This document shows, in pieces, positions 40,609-50,655 of a stretch of 64,000 nt of DNA (the first letter of the stretch is position 1; each line of letters starts with the position of its first letter). The position numbers were made by a program, and so were the translations under genes. The notes beneath the pieces are model-generated. The model saw nothing but the letters and a program-made list of their open reading frames with translations, was not told the origin of the DNA and searched no databases. This stretch comes from Metapseudomonas otitidis (GTDB lineage Bacteria; Pseudomonadota; Gammaproteobacteria; Pseudomonadales; Pseudomonadaceae): contig NZ_FOJP01000009.1 in assembly GCF_900111835.1 (NCBI RefSeq), positions 124,001 to 188,000 of the forward strand. Direction: 5' to 3'.

Positions 40609-42501
40609 TCAACGGCCCCGCAGGAAGAGCTTGTCGAGGTCGTCCATGCCCAACTGGGTCCAGGTGGGGCGCCCGTGGTTGCACTGGCCGCTGCGCTCGG
40701 TCTGCTCCATGTCGCGGAGCAGGCCATTCATCTCCGGCACGGTCAGCCGGCGATTGGCACGCACCGCGCCATGGCAGGCCATGGTCGCCAGCAGCTCGTT
40801 CAGGTGCGCCTGAATGCGGTCGCTGGTCCCGTATTCGAGCAGATCCGACAGCACGTCGCGCACCAGCTGGGAGACTTCGGCCTGCTTCAGCAATGCCGGT
40901 GTCTGGCGGATCGCCAGGGTCTCCGGCCCCAGTCGCTGCAGCTCAAAGCCAAGCCGCTGGAACCAGGCCGCGTGCTCTTCAGCGCAGTCTGCTTCGCGCT
41001 GGCTCACCGCCAGGGATTCCGGCACCAGCAACGGCTGTCCTTTGAGCCCCTCGCTAGCCATGGCGATTTTCAGGCGCTCATAGGTGATGCGCTCGTGAGC
41101 CGCATGCATATCGACCAGCACAAGCCCCTGGGCGTTTTCCGCGAGGATGTAGATGCCCTTTAGCTGTGCCAGCGCATAGCCCAGCGGCGGAATATCGCCC
41201 TGGCTTTCCGGCAGGCTCACGGGCGCCGAATCCGGCAACGGCGCGAAATATTCGCGGTAAGCCGCCTGGGCCTCGGCCGTCCCTACAGGGCCGGCAGGCC
41301 GGGACGGCAGCGCATAACCGCCAGACGAGGCTGTCGGTCGCCAGGCAGGCTCGGCCACAGGACGCTCCAGCACACTGGCGGCCAGGCTCATCTCCCCCTG
41401 GGGACCGAACTCGCCCGCTTCCAGCCCGGTAGGGCGAACCACGGGCGCGACCGCCGCAGGCGCGGCGAGCTGGTCTTCGGGCCGCACCTCGCCCAGGGCG
41501 CGATGCAAGGTTCCGTAGAGAAAGTCATGGACGGTGCGCCCCTCGCGGAAACGCACCTCGTGCTTGGTGGGGTGCACGTTCACGTCCACCGCCGCAGGGT
41601 CCAGCTCCAGAAACAGCACGAAGGTCGGATGGCGACCGTTGTACAACACATCGCGATACGCCTGGCGCACCGCATGCACCACCAGCTTGTCCCGCACCAT
41701 CCGACCGTTCACGTAGAAATACTGCAGGTCCGCCTGGCTGCGGGAGAACGTAGGCAGCCCCACCCACCCCCACAAGTGCAGACCGTTGCGCTCCACCTGG
41801 ATGGGCAGCGCCTGCTCCAGGAAAGCCGAGCCGCACACGCTGGCAACGCGCCGCGCGCGGGAAATCTCGTCACGGGCCTCATGCAGCGCGAATACCGTTT
41901 TGCCGTTGTGGCGAAGGTGGAAGGCCACATCGAACCGCGCCAGGGCGAGGCGCCGGATGACCTCCTGCAGATGCTCGAACTCGGTCTTCTCGGCCCGCAG
42001 GAACTTGCGCCGCGCCGGCGTGTTGAAGAACAGGTCGCGCACCTCCACCGAGGTTCCCACCGGGTGGGCGGCAGGCTGAACGCGCGCTTCCATGTCACGC
42101 CCTTCGGTCTCCACCTGCCAGGCCTGGTCGGCATCCGCCGTGCGCGAGGTCATGGTCAGCCGTGCCACGGAGCTGATGGAAGCCAGTGCTTCGCCCCGGA
42201 ACCCCAGGCTCATGACCCGTTCCAGATCATCCAGATCACGGATTTTGCTGGTGGCGTGGCGCGCCAGGGCCAGGGGGAGGTCATCGGAGGGGATGCCGCA
42301 ACCGTCATCACGAACCCGCAGCAGCTTCACACCGCCCTGTTCGACCTCCACGTCGATCCGACGCGCACCGGCATCCAGGCTGTTTTCCAGCAGCTCCTTG
42401 ATTACCGAAGCCGGGCGCTCGACCACCTCGCCGGCGGCGATCTGGTTGGCCAGGCGCGGGCTGAGCAGGTGGATGCGGCGCAGTTCTGCCATGTCGCTCA
42501 T
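40609..42501 (-). CDS. mutL: DNA mismatch repair protein MutL
   Basis: 630 aa. The GHKL ATPase N-terminus has [12 protein letters not shown], the DDGCGI Mg/ATP motif and [12 protein letters not shown] Pro/Ala-rich linker (~340-430) leads to the C-terminal dimerisation/endonuclease domain. The endonuclease metal motif, usually DQHA-x2-E-x4-E, is present as [12 protein letters not shown] (464-475), alongside ACHGAVRAN and CNHGRPTW. This fits organisms without MutH, where MutL itself nicks. It overlaps the amiB stop by 4 bases. An ATG three codons downstream is an alternative start. Confidence 0.96.
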   Translation of the reverse strand: MSDMAELRRIHLLSPRLANQIAAGEVVERPASVIKELLENSLDAGARRIDVEVEQGGVKLLRVRDDGCGIPSDDLPLALARHATSKIRDLDDLERVMSLGFRGEALASISSVARLTMTSRTADADQAWQVETEGRDMEARVQPAAHPVGTSVEVRDLFFNTPARRKFLRAEKTEFEHLQEVIRRLALARFDVAFHLRHNGKTVFALHEARDEISRARRVASVCGSAFLEQALPIQVERNGLHLWGWVGLPTFSRSQADLQYFYVNGRMVRDKLVVHAVRQAYRDVLYNGRHPTFVLFLELDPAAVDVNVHPTKHEVRFREGRTVHDFLYGTLHRALGEVRPEDQLAAPAAVAPVVRPTGLEAGEFGPQGEMSLAASVLERPVAEPAWRPTASSGGYALPSRPAGPVGTAEAQAAYREYFAPLPDSAPVSLPESQGDIPPLGYALAQLKGIYILAENAQGLVLVDMHAAHERITYERLKIAMASEGLKGQPLLVPESLAVSQREADCAEEHAAWFQRLGFELQRLGPETLAIRQTPALLKQAEVSQLVRDVLSDLLEYGTSDRIQAHLNELLATMACHGAVRANRRLTVPEMNGLLRDMEQTERSGQCNHGRPTWTQLGMDDLDKLFLRGR

Positions 42502-43949
42502 GGCTGGGCCGCCAGAGCCGTGGTGGCCGGGATGTTCAGGGTCTGGCCGACCTTGATGGTGTCGCTCTTCAAACCGTTGGCGTTGCGCAACGCCACCAGG
42601 CTGACCTGATAGCGCTGGGCGATGAGCGCGAGGCTCTCGCCGGACGCGACGATGTGCTCACGCGGGCCGGCGGCGATCTTGCCCGCATCACGCAAGGAGG
42701 CGATGTAGGTCCCCGGCGGCGGGTTCTGCACGAAGAACTGCTTGATGCCGCTCTGGATGGAGCGCGCCAGCGCCTGCTGGTGCCCGGCGGAGGCCAGCTT
42801 CTGGGATTCCTGGTGGTTGGAGATGAAACCGGTCTCCACCAGGATCGACGGGATGTCCGGGGACTTCAGCACCATGAAGCCCGCCTGCTCGACCCGGCGC
42901 TTGTGCAGCGGCGTGACGCGCCCGATGTTGGTCAGCACCTTGTGCCCGACGTTCAGGCTGGAGGACAACGTAGCCGTCATCGACAGGTCCAGCAGCACGC
43001 CAGCCAGCATACGGTCCTTGTCATCCAGGCTGACGCTGCCCACACCGCCAATGAGGTCGGAACGGTTTTCGTTGTCCGCCAGCCAGCGGGCCGTCTCGGA
43101 CGTGGCGCCCCGGTCGGACAAGGCAAAGACAGAGGCACCGAACGCGCTGCGGCTCGGCGCCGCGTCGGCGTGGATCGAGACGAACAGGTCGGCGCCCTTC
43201 TTGCGGGCGATCTCGGTGCGCTTGCGCAGCGGAATGAAGTAATCGCCGGTACGCACCAGCTCGGCGCGGAAGCCCCGCTCCTGGTTGATCTGGCGCTGCA
43301 ACTCCTTGGCGATGGCCAGCGTCACATCCTTCTCGTGCTGCCCCTTGGGCCCGAGGGCGCCCGGGTCCTCGCCGCCGTGACCGGCGTCGATGGCAACGAT
43401 GATGTCGCGCTTGCCACCGGAAACCGGCGGCAGCTTGCCGGTGGACGGCTGAGTGGGGGAAACCGGCGGCTGCGGCGTGCTGGGCGCCGTCGCTACCTGC
43501 GGGGCGCTGGCCTCTTCGGCGGCAGAGGGCTGGTCGTACAGGTCGACCACCAGGCGATTGCCATACTGCTGGTTGGGCGCCAGGGTGAAGCTCTTGGGCG
43601 TGACGCCGGGCGCCACGTCGATCACCACCCGCAGGTCGGTCGGCGAGCGCTGGGCCGAGCGGACGCTCTTGATCGGCGTGTTGGCGATGGACAGCTTGTC
43701 CAGCTGAGTGCCCAACTGGGCGCCATTGATGTCGATGACGATGCGATCCGGCGCGGTCAGCGTGAACACGCTGTGCTGCACCGGGCCGGACAGGTCGAAG
43801 ACCAGGCGGGTGTTGTCGGGAGCACGCCAGAGCCGCACACTGCGGACCTCGGTGGCAGCCAGGATATTGGTGGCAAAGGCTGCCAGCAGCAGACCGATCC
43901 CGGCAAACAGTGCGCGCGAGCGCATACTCCACCCCATACTCGTCTTCAT
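42498..43949 (-). CDS. amiB: N-acetylmuramoyl-L-alanine amidase AmiB with LysM
   Basis: About 483 aa. A signal peptide (cleavage near ATNILA) precedes an AMIN domain (~30-130), a Pro/Ser-rich linker, an amidase_3 catalytic domain with zinc ligands in [13 protein letters not shown] and SIHADAAPS, and one C-terminal LysM repeat ([20 protein letters not shown]). It cleaves septal peptidoglycan during cell separation under EnvC/NlpD control. The start is uncertain: ATG 43949 overlaps the tsaE stop (ATGA), while 43937 and 43925 also give good signal peptides. The tsaE-amiB-mutL-miaA order is classical. Confidence 0.93.
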   Translation of the reverse strand: MKTSMGWSMRSRALFAGIGLLLAAFATNILAATEVRSVRLWRAPDNTRLVFDLSGPVQHSVFTLTAPDRIVIDINGAQLGTQLDKLSIANTPIKSVRSAQRSPTDLRVVIDVAPGVTPKSFTLAPNQQYGNRLVVDLYDQPSAAEEASAPQVATAPSTPQPPVSPTQPSTGKLPPVSGGKRDIIVAIDAGHGGEDPGALGPKGQHEKDVTLAIAKELQRQINQERGFRAELVRTGDYFIPLRKRTEIARKKGADLFVSIHADAAPSRSAFGASVFALSDRGATSETARWLADNENRSDLIGGVGSVSLDDKDRMLAGVLLDLSMTATLSSSLNVGHKVLTNIGRVTPLHKRRVEQAGFMVLKSPDIPSILVETGFISNHQESQKLASAGHQQALARSIQSGIKQFFVQNPPPGTYIASLRDAGKIAAGPREHIVASGESLALIAQRYQVSLVALRNANGLKSDTIKVGQTLNIPATTALAAQP

Positions 43950-44413
43950 TCTCCCGTGGCCAAGGCGGCACACCAGGCTTCGCCGCGCGCGGTATGCGGC
44001 GAGAAATGCAGCGAGCGGCCGCCTGCATGGGCGCTAATGGTAATGTCAAGGTCCGCCTTTGGCAAAACGCCCTGACCCCGCTCGGGCCACTCGATCAGGC
44101 ACAACGCATCGCCCTCGAAATAGTCGCGGATACCGAGGAATTCCAGCTCCTCGGGGTCGACCAGGCGGTACAGGTCGAAGTGATAGACCGCGACCCCATC
44201 GATCTCATAGGGCTCCACCAGGGTGAAGGTCGGGCTCTTGACCGCACCGGCATGCCCAAGTCCCCGCAGCAAGCCGCGCGAAAGGGTCGTCTTGCCCGCG
44301 CCCAGGTCGCCATGAAGGTAGATCACCCCCCGCCCACCGCTGACATGCCCCAACCGGGCCCCAAGGGCGGTCATGGCGTCTTCTCCCTGGGCGAACAGCT
44401 TCAGCTCAGGCAC
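43946..44413 (-). CDS. tsaE: tRNA t6A biosynthesis ATPase TsaE
   Basis: 155 aa. Walker A is GDLGAGKTT (35-43), followed by the family motif KSPTFTLVEPY and later the LIEWPERG segment. It assists TsaB-TsaD in making N6-threonylcarbamoyladenosine at A37 of ANN-reading tRNAs. The start is GTG and lies 13 bases inside the end of nnr. No other start fits the conserved N-terminus. Confidence 0.95.
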   Translation of the reverse strand: MPELKLFAQGEDAMTALGARLGHVSGGRGVIYLHGDLGAGKTTLSRGLLRGLGHAGAVKSPTFTLVEPYEIDGVAVYHFDLYRLVDPEELEFLGIRDYFEGDALCLIEWPERGQGVLPKADLDITISAHAGGRSLHFSPHTARGEAWCAALATGE

Positions 44414-45900
44414 GGCGAATACTCCTCGATCAACTGACGAATGGTAGGTATCAGATCGCTGGCCGCCAGGCCGCGTCCTTTGAGCCCCTGGCGTTCCCCG
44501 GCCACGGCATGCAGCCAGGTGGCCAGGGCAGCGGCCTCGAAGGGTGACAGGTGCTGTGCCAGCAAGGCGCCAACCAGCCCCGCCAGGACATCCCCGAGCC
44601 CGGCGGTGGCCATGGCCGGATGCCCCCGGTCACAGAGCGCCAGGCGGCCATCGGGCGAGGCCACCAGGCTGCCAGCCCCCTTGAGCACCACCACGGCGCT
44701 GTAACGCCGGGCCAACGCCAAGGCAGCGGCGGGTCGATCAGCCTGAACCTGGCCGACCTCTACACCCAGCAGGCGCGCCGCCTCGCCGGGGTGGGGCGTG
44801 ATCACGCAATCGGACGGCAGTTGAACAGCACCCGCAGCCAGCAGATTCAGTGCGTCGGCATCCCAGACCTGGGGCAGTGCAGCGGCCGACGCAACGCTCA
44901 GCAAGGCCCACCCCCAGGGGCCCTGCCCGAGCCCCGGCCCCACCACCAGCACATCGGCACGTTCCACAAGCGGCCGCAGCGTACCCGTCGACTCGACGGC
45001 CACGCTCATCACTTCAGGCACCCGCGCCAGGGCAGCGGCCAGGTGTTCGCCCCGGGTCGCCAGGGAGACCATCCCCGCCCCGCTGCGCAAAGCACTCTCG
45101 GCACTGAGCAACGCTGCACCGCCGGTACCACGCTCGCCGCCCACGACCAGCACCTGCCCGTAGCGCCCCTTGTGAGCTGTGCGCGGCCTCGGCAGCAGGG
45201 ATGGGAGGCCGCCGAGCGCCAGCCTGCGGGCCAGGACCGGATGAGCGGCGACCACTTCCGGATCCGCCTTGAGGTCATCGAAAACCAACGCCCCCACATG
45301 ATCAGGAGCCTGGCCGGTAAACAGGCCGAGCTTGAGGCCGATGAACGTCACCGTCATCGTCGCGACAACCGCCACCCCAAGCACCTGGCCGGTGTCCGCA
45401 CTGAGTCCCGAGGGAATATCAACGGCCAGCACCGGCAGGCCGCTGCCATTGATCTGGCGGATGGCTACGTCATAAGGCGCGCGCACCGGTCCGGAGAGGC
45501 CAGTGCCGAGCAACGCATCCACCAGCACGCCGCGCAGGGGCTCCTCGGCGTGCCAGGCAATGATCGGAACACCTGCTGCCTGGGCCTCATCCCGGGCCAG
45601 CGCCGCATCACCCGCCAGCGCTTGGGGCTCCCCAACCGCCAGGACGCGCACCTGCCAACCTGCACGAGCCGCCAGGGCCGCCAGCAGGTAGCCATCCCCG
45701 GCGTTGTTGCCGCGACCGGCCAGTACAGTCACTTCGCCAGCCTCTGGCCAATGGCGACGCAGGGCCCGCCAGGCGGCATGGGCAGCCCGCTGCATCAGTT
45801 CGAAGCCGGGGGTACCCGCGGCGATCAGGCGGGCATCGAGTGCGCGCACCTGCTCGGAGGAATAAAGCGACAGCGGCAGATCATCGACAGGATCGGACAT
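44401..45900 (-). CDS. nnr: Bifunctional NAD(P)H-hydrate epimerase/dehydratase
   Basis: 499 aa, a fusion of YjeF_N epimerase (~1-215, with GRGNNAGDGYLLA) and an ADP-dependent (S)-NAD(P)H-hydrate dehydratase of the ribokinase fold (~225-495, with VVGGERGTGGAALL and the MATAGLGDVLAG anion hole). It repairs damaged nicotinamide cofactors. It is first gene of the tsaE-amiB-mutL-miaA series and diverges from queG across 69 bases. The start at MSDPVDDLPLS was chosen; the much longer frame upstream is antisense to queG and not real. Confidence 0.94.
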   Translation of the reverse strand: MSDPVDDLPLSLYSSEQVRALDARLIAAGTPGFELMQRAAHAAWRALRRHWPEAGEVTVLAGRGNNAGDGYLLAALAARAGWQVRVLAVGEPQALAGDAALARDEAQAAGVPIIAWHAEEPLRGVLVDALLGTGLSGPVRAPYDVAIRQINGSGLPVLAVDIPSGLSADTGQVLGVAVVATMTVTFIGLKLGLFTGQAPDHVGALVFDDLKADPEVVAAHPVLARRLALGGLPSLLPRPRTAHKGRYGQVLVVGGERGTGGAALLSAESALRSGAGMVSLATRGEHLAAALARVPEVMSVAVESTGTLRPLVERADVLVVGPGLGQGPWGWALLSVASAAALPQVWDADALNLLAAGAVQLPSDCVITPHPGEAARLLGVEVGQVQADRPAAALALARRYSAVVVLKGAGSLVASPDGRLALCDRGHPAMATAGLGDVLAGLVGALLAQHLSPFEAAALATWLHAVAGERQGLKGRGLAASDLIPTIRQLIEEYSPCLS

Positions 45901-45969
45901 GCGATTCGGTAGTTCAGGCAGGGGTCTGGCAGAATTATACGCACCTCGCCACTGTTTCCCTCTCTCCCA

Positions 45970-47040
45970 ATGCCCCTTTCCCCGCAGCAACTCGACGAAC
46001 TGGCCGACGCCATCAAGACATGGGGGCGCGAGCTCGGCTTCCAGCAAGTGGGCATCAGCGATGTCGACCTCGGCGAGCACGAGGCGCACCTGCAACGCTG
46101 GCTGGAGGCAGGCCACCACGGCGAGATGGACTACATGGCCGCCCACGGCAGCAAACGCTCGCACCCGGACGAACTGGTGCCCGGCACCCTGCGGGTGGTG
46201 TCGTTGCGCATGGACTACCTGCCCGGCGACACGCGCATGACCCAGGTACTGGCCGAGCCCGAAAAGGCCTACGTCTCCCGCTACGCCCTGGGCCGGGACT
46301 ACCACAAGCTGATCCGCAAGCGCCTGCAGCAACTGGCCGACCGCATCCAGGCGGCCATCGGCCCCTTCGGTCATCGCGCCTTCGTCGACAGCGCCCCCGT
46401 GCTGGAGAAAGCCATCGCCGAGCAGGCAGGCCTCGGCTGGATCGGCAAGAACACCCTGGTGCTCAACCGCAAGGCCGGCAGCTACTTCTTTCTCGGCGAA
46501 CTGTTCGTCGACCTGCCGCTGCCCGTGGACGCGCCCCACGGCAGCGAACATTGCGGTCGCTGCACGGCCTGCATGGACATCTGCCCCACCGCCGCCTTCG
46601 TCGCGCCCTACCAGCTGGACGCGCGCCGCTGCATCTCCTACCTGACCATCGAGCTGAAAGGCTCCATCCCGGAAGCGTTGCGCCCGCTGATCGGCAACCG
46701 CGTGTTCGGCTGCGACGACTGCCAGATCGTCTGCCCCTGGAACCGCTTCGCCCGCCCCAGCGACCAGGGCGACTTCCAGCCGCGGCACAACCTGGACAAC
46801 ACCGAACTGGCCAGCCTGTTCGCCTGGACGGAAGAGGAGTTCCTCAGCCGTACGGAAGGCTCCCCGCTACGCCGGGCCGGCTACGAGCGCTGGCTGCGCA
46901 ACCTGGCCGTGGGCCTGGGCAATGCCCCGAGCACCGTGCCGGTCCTGGAGGCGTTGCGCGCCCGGCGGGATCACCCGTCCGAGCTGGTGCGCGAGCACGT
47001 GAGGTGGGCCCTCGCCCGCCACGGTGCGAGCGAGGCCTGA
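45970..47040 (+). CDS. queG: Epoxyqueuosine reductase QueG
   Basis: 356 aa. The N-terminal cobalamin-binding region includes the likely general acid Asp140 (FVDSAPVLEKA). Two 4Fe-4S clusters follow: Cys195, 198, 201, 205 (CGRCTACMDICP), and Cys221 with 248, 251, 255 (CDDCQIVCPWN). It reduces epoxyqueuosine to queuosine in tRNA, the last step of the pathway. It diverges from nnr. The ATG start has no strong ribosome site (purine-poor upstream). It ends 4 bases before the convergent orn stop, without room for a terminator. Confidence 0.95.
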   Translation: MPLSPQQLDELADAIKTWGRELGFQQVGISDVDLGEHEAHLQRWLEAGHHGEMDYMAAHGSKRSHPDELVPGTLRVVSLRMDYLPGDTRMTQVLAEPEKAYVSRYALGRDYHKLIRKRLQQLADRIQAAIGPFGHRAFVDSAPVLEKAIAEQAGLGWIGKNTLVLNRKAGSYFFLGELFVDLPLPVDAPHGSEHCGRCTACMDICPTAAFVAPYQLDARRCISYLTIELKGSIPEALRPLIGNRVFGCDDCQIVCPWNRFARPSDQGDFQPRHNLDNTELASLFAWTEEEFLSRTEGSPLRRAGYERWLRNLAVGLGNAPSTVPVLEALRARRDHPSELVREHVRWALARHGASEA

Positions 47041-47044
47041 GGGA

Positions 47045-47587
47045 TCACAGCTTGATGAAGTGATCGCGGTAGTGACGCAGCTCCGCGATGGAGTCGCGGA
47101 TATCGTCCAGGGCCAGGTGGCTGCTGCTCTTCTTCACCCCATCGCGAACGTGAGGCGCCCAGCGCGCGGCCAGCTCCTTGAGGGTGGACACGTCGAGGTT
47201 GCGGTAGTGGAAGTAGGCCTCCAGGCTCGGCATCTGCCGATAGAGGAAGCGGCGATCCTGGCAGATGCTGTTGCCGCAGATCGGCGACTTGCCCTTGGGC
47301 ACCCAGTGTTCGAGGAAGGCCAGGGTCTGCGCCTCCGCCTCGGCGGTGCTGATGCGGCTCTCGCGAACCCGCTGGGTGAGGCCGCTCTGGCCGTGCTGAC
47401 GGGTGTTCCACTCGTCCATGCCGGCAAGGATCTCGTCGCTCTGGTGAATGGCCAGCACCGGCCCCTCGGCCAGCACATTGAGGTGGCTGTCGGTGACGAT
47501 GGTGGCCATTTCGATGATGACGTCGTTGTCCGGATCCAGCCCGGTCATTTCCAGGTCGATCCAGATGAGGTTCTGAGGGTTCTGCAT
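47045..47587 (-). CDS. orn: Oligoribonuclease
   Basis: 180 aa, a DEDDh exonuclease with Asp11 and Glu13 in WIDLEMTG and later His/Asp in [12 protein letters not shown]. It degrades di- to oligoribonucleotides and in Pseudomonas is the main pGpG hydrolase that finishes c-di-GMP breakdown. That links it to the several c-di-GMP genes in this window. It is downstream of the membrane methyltransferase gene on the same strand. Confidence 0.97.
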   Translation of the reverse strand: MQNPQNLIWIDLEMTGLDPDNDVIIEMATIVTDSHLNVLAEGPVLAIHQSDEILAGMDEWNTRQHGQSGLTQRVRESRISTAEAEAQTLAFLEHWVPKGKSPICGNSICQDRRFLYRQMPSLEAYFHYRNLDVSTLKELAARWAPHVRDGVKKSSSHLALDDIRDSIAELRHYRDHFIKL

Positions 47588-47628
47588 GTCGGAAATGCTC
47601 TCTAGGGACAGAGCGCAATTCTAGCGGA

Positions 47629-48411
47629 TTACGCACGCCCCATCGGCCAGAAAAGCAGCGCCGTCTGGCGCCCGACCATCACGGGCAGGGAATGCTGCGG
47701 CGCCACGCCCGGCACCTCGAAGGTGTTGCTGACCAGCCAGCTGCCACTGCGCATCTCCCCAAGGGCCTTCTCCCACAGACGTGGCATGGGCTCTGGCGAG
47801 AGAAAGCAGTAGGCCAGGTCAAATGCCGCCAGGTCGATGCGCCACAGGCTCTGGTAGCGCACGCTGCAATTGCGCAGCGGCAGGCAGCGCAGCCAGGCGA
47901 GCAGGAACAGCAGCGGCGCGGTCTCCACGCCGACGAAGTGCCGCTCCGGGAAGCGCTGCGCCAAGCGCACCAGCAGGCCGCCGGTGCCACAGCCCAGGTC
48001 GACGAAGCGCAGTGCCTGTGGCTGCCCATCCAGCCAATCGCCCAACAGCTGAACAGCCCGGTCGCCACTGAGGTAGAGCGGCACGCGCTCGAACACGCTA
48101 TTCCAGTTCACCAGCGCCACCAGAACGAAACCCAGCAGGAACAGCCAGGGCGGCAGCGCCAGGTGCTGGACCAGCAACAGCGCCGGCAGGAACGCCAGAT
48201 TGATCCACACCCACCAGCGGGACAACCCGAGCCTTTGGCCAATGCCCGCCGCCAGGCCACCTTCCAGCAGCGCCAGCGCCCACAAAGGCAGGCGCTGCCC
48301 CAACAGCCAGGCGAGCGCATACACCAGCAGCGCCAGCAGCATGACCGCCGCCCCGTGTGCCAGGAGCGCACGCCCCAACGGCCGACCGAACAGGCCCAAC
48401 CCCGACTTCAT
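47629..48411 (-). CDS. Integral membrane class I SAM-dependent methyltransferase
   Basis: 260 aa. About four hydrophobic helices fill residues ~18-102. They are followed by a Rossmann methyltransferase domain with motif [10 protein letters not shown] (137-145) and [10 protein letters not shown] as motif II. The domain probably faces the cytoplasm and acts on a membrane lipid, quinone or small hydrophobic compound; the substrate is unknown. The ATG at 48411 was chosen for its GAGAGGT ribosome site, since a longer frame runs antisense into the rsgA leader. It diverges from rsgA and ends 41 bases before orn. I do not recall it at this spot in P. aeruginosa. Confidence 0.75.
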   Translation of the reverse strand: MKSGLGLFGRPLGRALLAHGAAVMLLALLVYALAWLLGQRLPLWALALLEGGLAAGIGQRLGLSRWWVWINLAFLPALLLVQHLALPPWLFLLGFVLVALVNWNSVFERVPLYLSGDRAVQLLGDWLDGQPQALRFVDLGCGTGGLLVRLAQRFPERHFVGVETAPLLFLLAWLRCLPLRNCSVRYQSLWRIDLAAFDLAYCFLSPEPMPRLWEKALGEMRSGSWLVSNTFEVPGVAPQHSLPVMVGRQTALLFWPMGRA

Positions 48412-48496
48412 CCACCTCTCCCAACCGTGTTCAGCAGCCGCCCATGCTAGACTCGCCGCGCCCAACCCGCACGAAACTCTACCGACCCGGAAGCCC

Positions 48497-49528
48497 ATGG
48501 CCAAACGCCACCTCAGCCGCCGTCAAAGCTGGCGCATCGAAAAAATCCAGGAAGAACGCGCCGCCCGCGCTGCCAAGCGCGAATCGCGCCTGGTCGATGA
48601 ATTGGAAGGCGGCGACCTCGGCCCCGAGCAGACCGGATTGGTCATCGCCCACTTCGGCGTCCAGGTAGAAGTCGAAGCCCTGGAAGGCGAACTCGCCGGC
48701 CAGGTCGTCCGCTGCCACCTGCGCGCCAACCTGCCCGCTCTGGTTACCGGCGACCGCGTGGTCTGGCGCCCCGGCAACCAGGGCAGCGGTGTGATCGTCG
48801 CGCAACTGCCGCGCACCAGCGAGCTGTGCCGTCCGGATATGCGTGGCCTGCTCAAACCGGTGGCGGCCAACGTCGACCTGATCGTCATCGTCTTCGCACC
48901 GCTGCCCACGCCCCACGCCAATCTGATCGACCGCTACCTGGTGGCTGCCGAGCACGCCGGCATCCAGCCGCTGCTGCTGCTGAACAAGTGCGACCTGGTG
49001 GATGACCAGAACGGCGCGATGCTCGACAGCCTGCTGGAGGCCTATCGGCAACTGGGCTATGCGTTGCTGGAGGTCTCGGCCCATGGCGGAGGCGGCATGG
49101 ATGACCTGCGTGCGCGCCTGGATGGCCACACCAGCGTCTTCGTCGGCCAGTCCGGCGTGGGTAAATCGTCCCTGGTGAACAGCCTGCTGCCCGGCGTGGA
49201 TACCCGCGTCGGCGCGCTGTCGGAACTCACCGGCAAGGGCACCCACACCACCACCACCGCCCGGCTGTTCCACTTCCCCGGAGGCGGCAACCTCATCGAC
49301 TCCCCCGGCATCCGCGAGTTCGGCCTCGGCCATGTCAGCCGTGATGACGTGGAAGCCGGCTTCATCGAATTCCGCGACCTGCTCGGCCATTGCCGCTTCC
49401 GTGACTGCAAGCACGACCGCGAGCCGGGCTGCGCCCTGCTCCAGGCACTGGAGGAAGGCCGCATCCATCCACAGCGGATGGGCAGCTACCGGCACATCAT
49501 CGCCAGCCTCCCCGAGCCGGAGTACTGA
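48497..49528 (+). CDS. rsgA: Ribosome small subunit-dependent GTPase RsgA
   Basis: 343 aa. A basic N-terminus and OB fold (~35-110) precede a circularly permuted G domain: G4 NKCD (163-166) comes before G1 GQSGVGKS (217-224). A C-terminal zinc domain follows ([14 protein letters not shown]). It releases late 30S maturation factors and checks subunit assembly. It diverges from the membrane methyltransferase gene and converges with motB across a strong terminator. Confidence 0.96.
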   Translation: MAKRHLSRRQSWRIEKIQEERAARAAKRESRLVDELEGGDLGPEQTGLVIAHFGVQVEVEALEGELAGQVVRCHLRANLPALVTGDRVVWRPGNQGSGVIVAQLPRTSELCRPDMRGLLKPVAANVDLIVIVFAPLPTPHANLIDRYLVAAEHAGIQPLLLLNKCDLVDDQNGAMLDSLLEAYRQLGYALLEVSAHGGGGMDDLRARLDGHTSVFVGQSGVGKSSLVNSLLPGVDTRVGALSELTGKGTHTTTTARLFHFPGGGNLIDSPGIREFGLGHVSRDDVEAGFIEFRDLLGHCRFRDCKHDREPGCALLQALEEGRIHPQRMGSYRHIIASLPEPEY

Positions 49529-49531
49529 TGC

Positions 49532-49560
49532 AGAAAGGCCACGCAATGCGTGGCCTTTCT
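49532..49560. terminator. Bidirectional terminator between rsgA and motB
   Basis: A perfect 13-bp stem AGAAAGGCCACGC / GCGTGGCCTTTCT with an AAT loop, placed 4 bases past the rsgA stop and 20 bases past the motB stop. Confidence 0.88.
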
Positions 49561-49580
49561 CATTCAAGCGGCGAGCCCAG

Positions 49581-50642
49581 TCAGGGCTGCTTCTGCGAGT
49601 CCATCTTCAGCACCCCATCCTCGAAGATGTTCAGCTTCTGCTGCAGCTCCTTGGGCTGCATGGGTTCCGTCCCTGAAGCCGGCTGCCCACCGGCGGGTGC
49701 AGCAGCGCCGGGCGCTGATGTCGGGGCATTGGCGGGCGCGCCCTCCTTGCTTTGCTGGGGTTCGCCCTCGATGTCGCGCTGTGCACGCTTGGTCAGGACG
49801 ATGATGTCGATGCGACGGTTCACCGGGTTGAGCGGGTCCTTGCGGTCGAACAGGGCCGACGAGGCATAGCCCACCACGCGCGCCACCTGCTCATCCGGGT
49901 AACCGCCCGCAACCAGAGTGCGCCGCGCCGCATTGGCACGGTTGGCGGACAGCTCCCAGTTGCCGAACTCGCCATTGCCGGCGAACGGCTTGGCGTCGGT
50001 GTGGCCGCTGACGCTGATCTTGTTCGGCACGGCCTTGATGGTCTCGGCCAGGATCAACAGGATGTCCTCGAAATACGGCTGCAACCGCGCGCTGCCCAGG
50101 TCGAACATCGGCCGGTTGGCGGCGTCCATGATCTGGATGCGCAGGCCGTCCTGGGTGATCTCGAAGAGGATCTGGTCCTTGAACTTGCGCAGTTCGGGGT
50201 TCTCCTCGACCTTGTTCTGCAGCTCCTGCAGCAGCATCTCGAGGCGCTCGCGCTCAACCTGCTCGGCCAGGTTCTCTGCCTGGGTCGGGTCGACCTGGCG
50301 GGTCTGGATCTGCTCGTTGCTGGAGGAGTCGACGGACTGTTCCTGGGCGTCGGGGGCGTCCTTCAGCTCGGGGTTCAGGGTGCGGTCGGGTGCGGGAGTC
50401 GGGGTACCGCCCAGATCGATGACATAGGGGCTGGCGCTCTCAGTGAAACCGATCGGGTCCTGGAAGTAGCCGGAGATCGCCTTCTTCTGTTCAGGCGTGG
50501 CTGACGACATCAGCCAGAGCACCAGGAAGAACGCCATCATCGCCGTGGCGAAGTCGGCGAAGGCGATCTTCCAGGCGCCCCCATGGTGGCCGGCTGCGCT
50601 CTTCTTGACGCGCTTGACGATGATCGGCTGGTTGTTGTCCAT
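49581..50642 (-). CDS. motB: Flagellar stator protein MotB
   Basis: 353 aa. One membrane helix (~28-47) carries the proton-binding Asp30 (FADFATAMMAFFLVLW). A plug/linker (~50-150) and an OmpA-like peptidoglycan-binding domain (~200-310, SVSGHTDAKPFAGNGEFGNW) follow. The tail is Pro/Ala-rich. With MotA it forms the proton-driven stator. Pseudomonads usually also have a MotCD pair elsewhere. It starts 13 bases after motA. Confidence 0.96.
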   Translation of the reverse strand: MDNNQPIIVKRVKKSAAGHHGGAWKIAFADFATAMMAFFLVLWLMSSATPEQKKAISGYFQDPIGFTESASPYVIDLGGTPTPAPDRTLNPELKDAPDAQEQSVDSSSNEQIQTRQVDPTQAENLAEQVERERLEMLLQELQNKVEENPELRKFKDQILFEITQDGLRIQIMDAANRPMFDLGSARLQPYFEDILLILAETIKAVPNKISVSGHTDAKPFAGNGEFGNWELSANRANAARRTLVAGGYPDEQVARVVGYASSALFDRKDPLNPVNRRIDIIVLTKRAQRDIEGEPQQSKEGAPANAPTSAPGAAAPAGGQPASGTEPMQPKELQQKLNIFEDGVLKMDSQKQP

Positions 50643-50655
50643 GCTCGGTCTTCAA

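Noticed and set aside
45901-46788. N-terminal extension of nnr to 795 aa
   Set aside because: The extension is antisense to queG and unlike any YjeF sequence; the family N-terminus starts at 45900.
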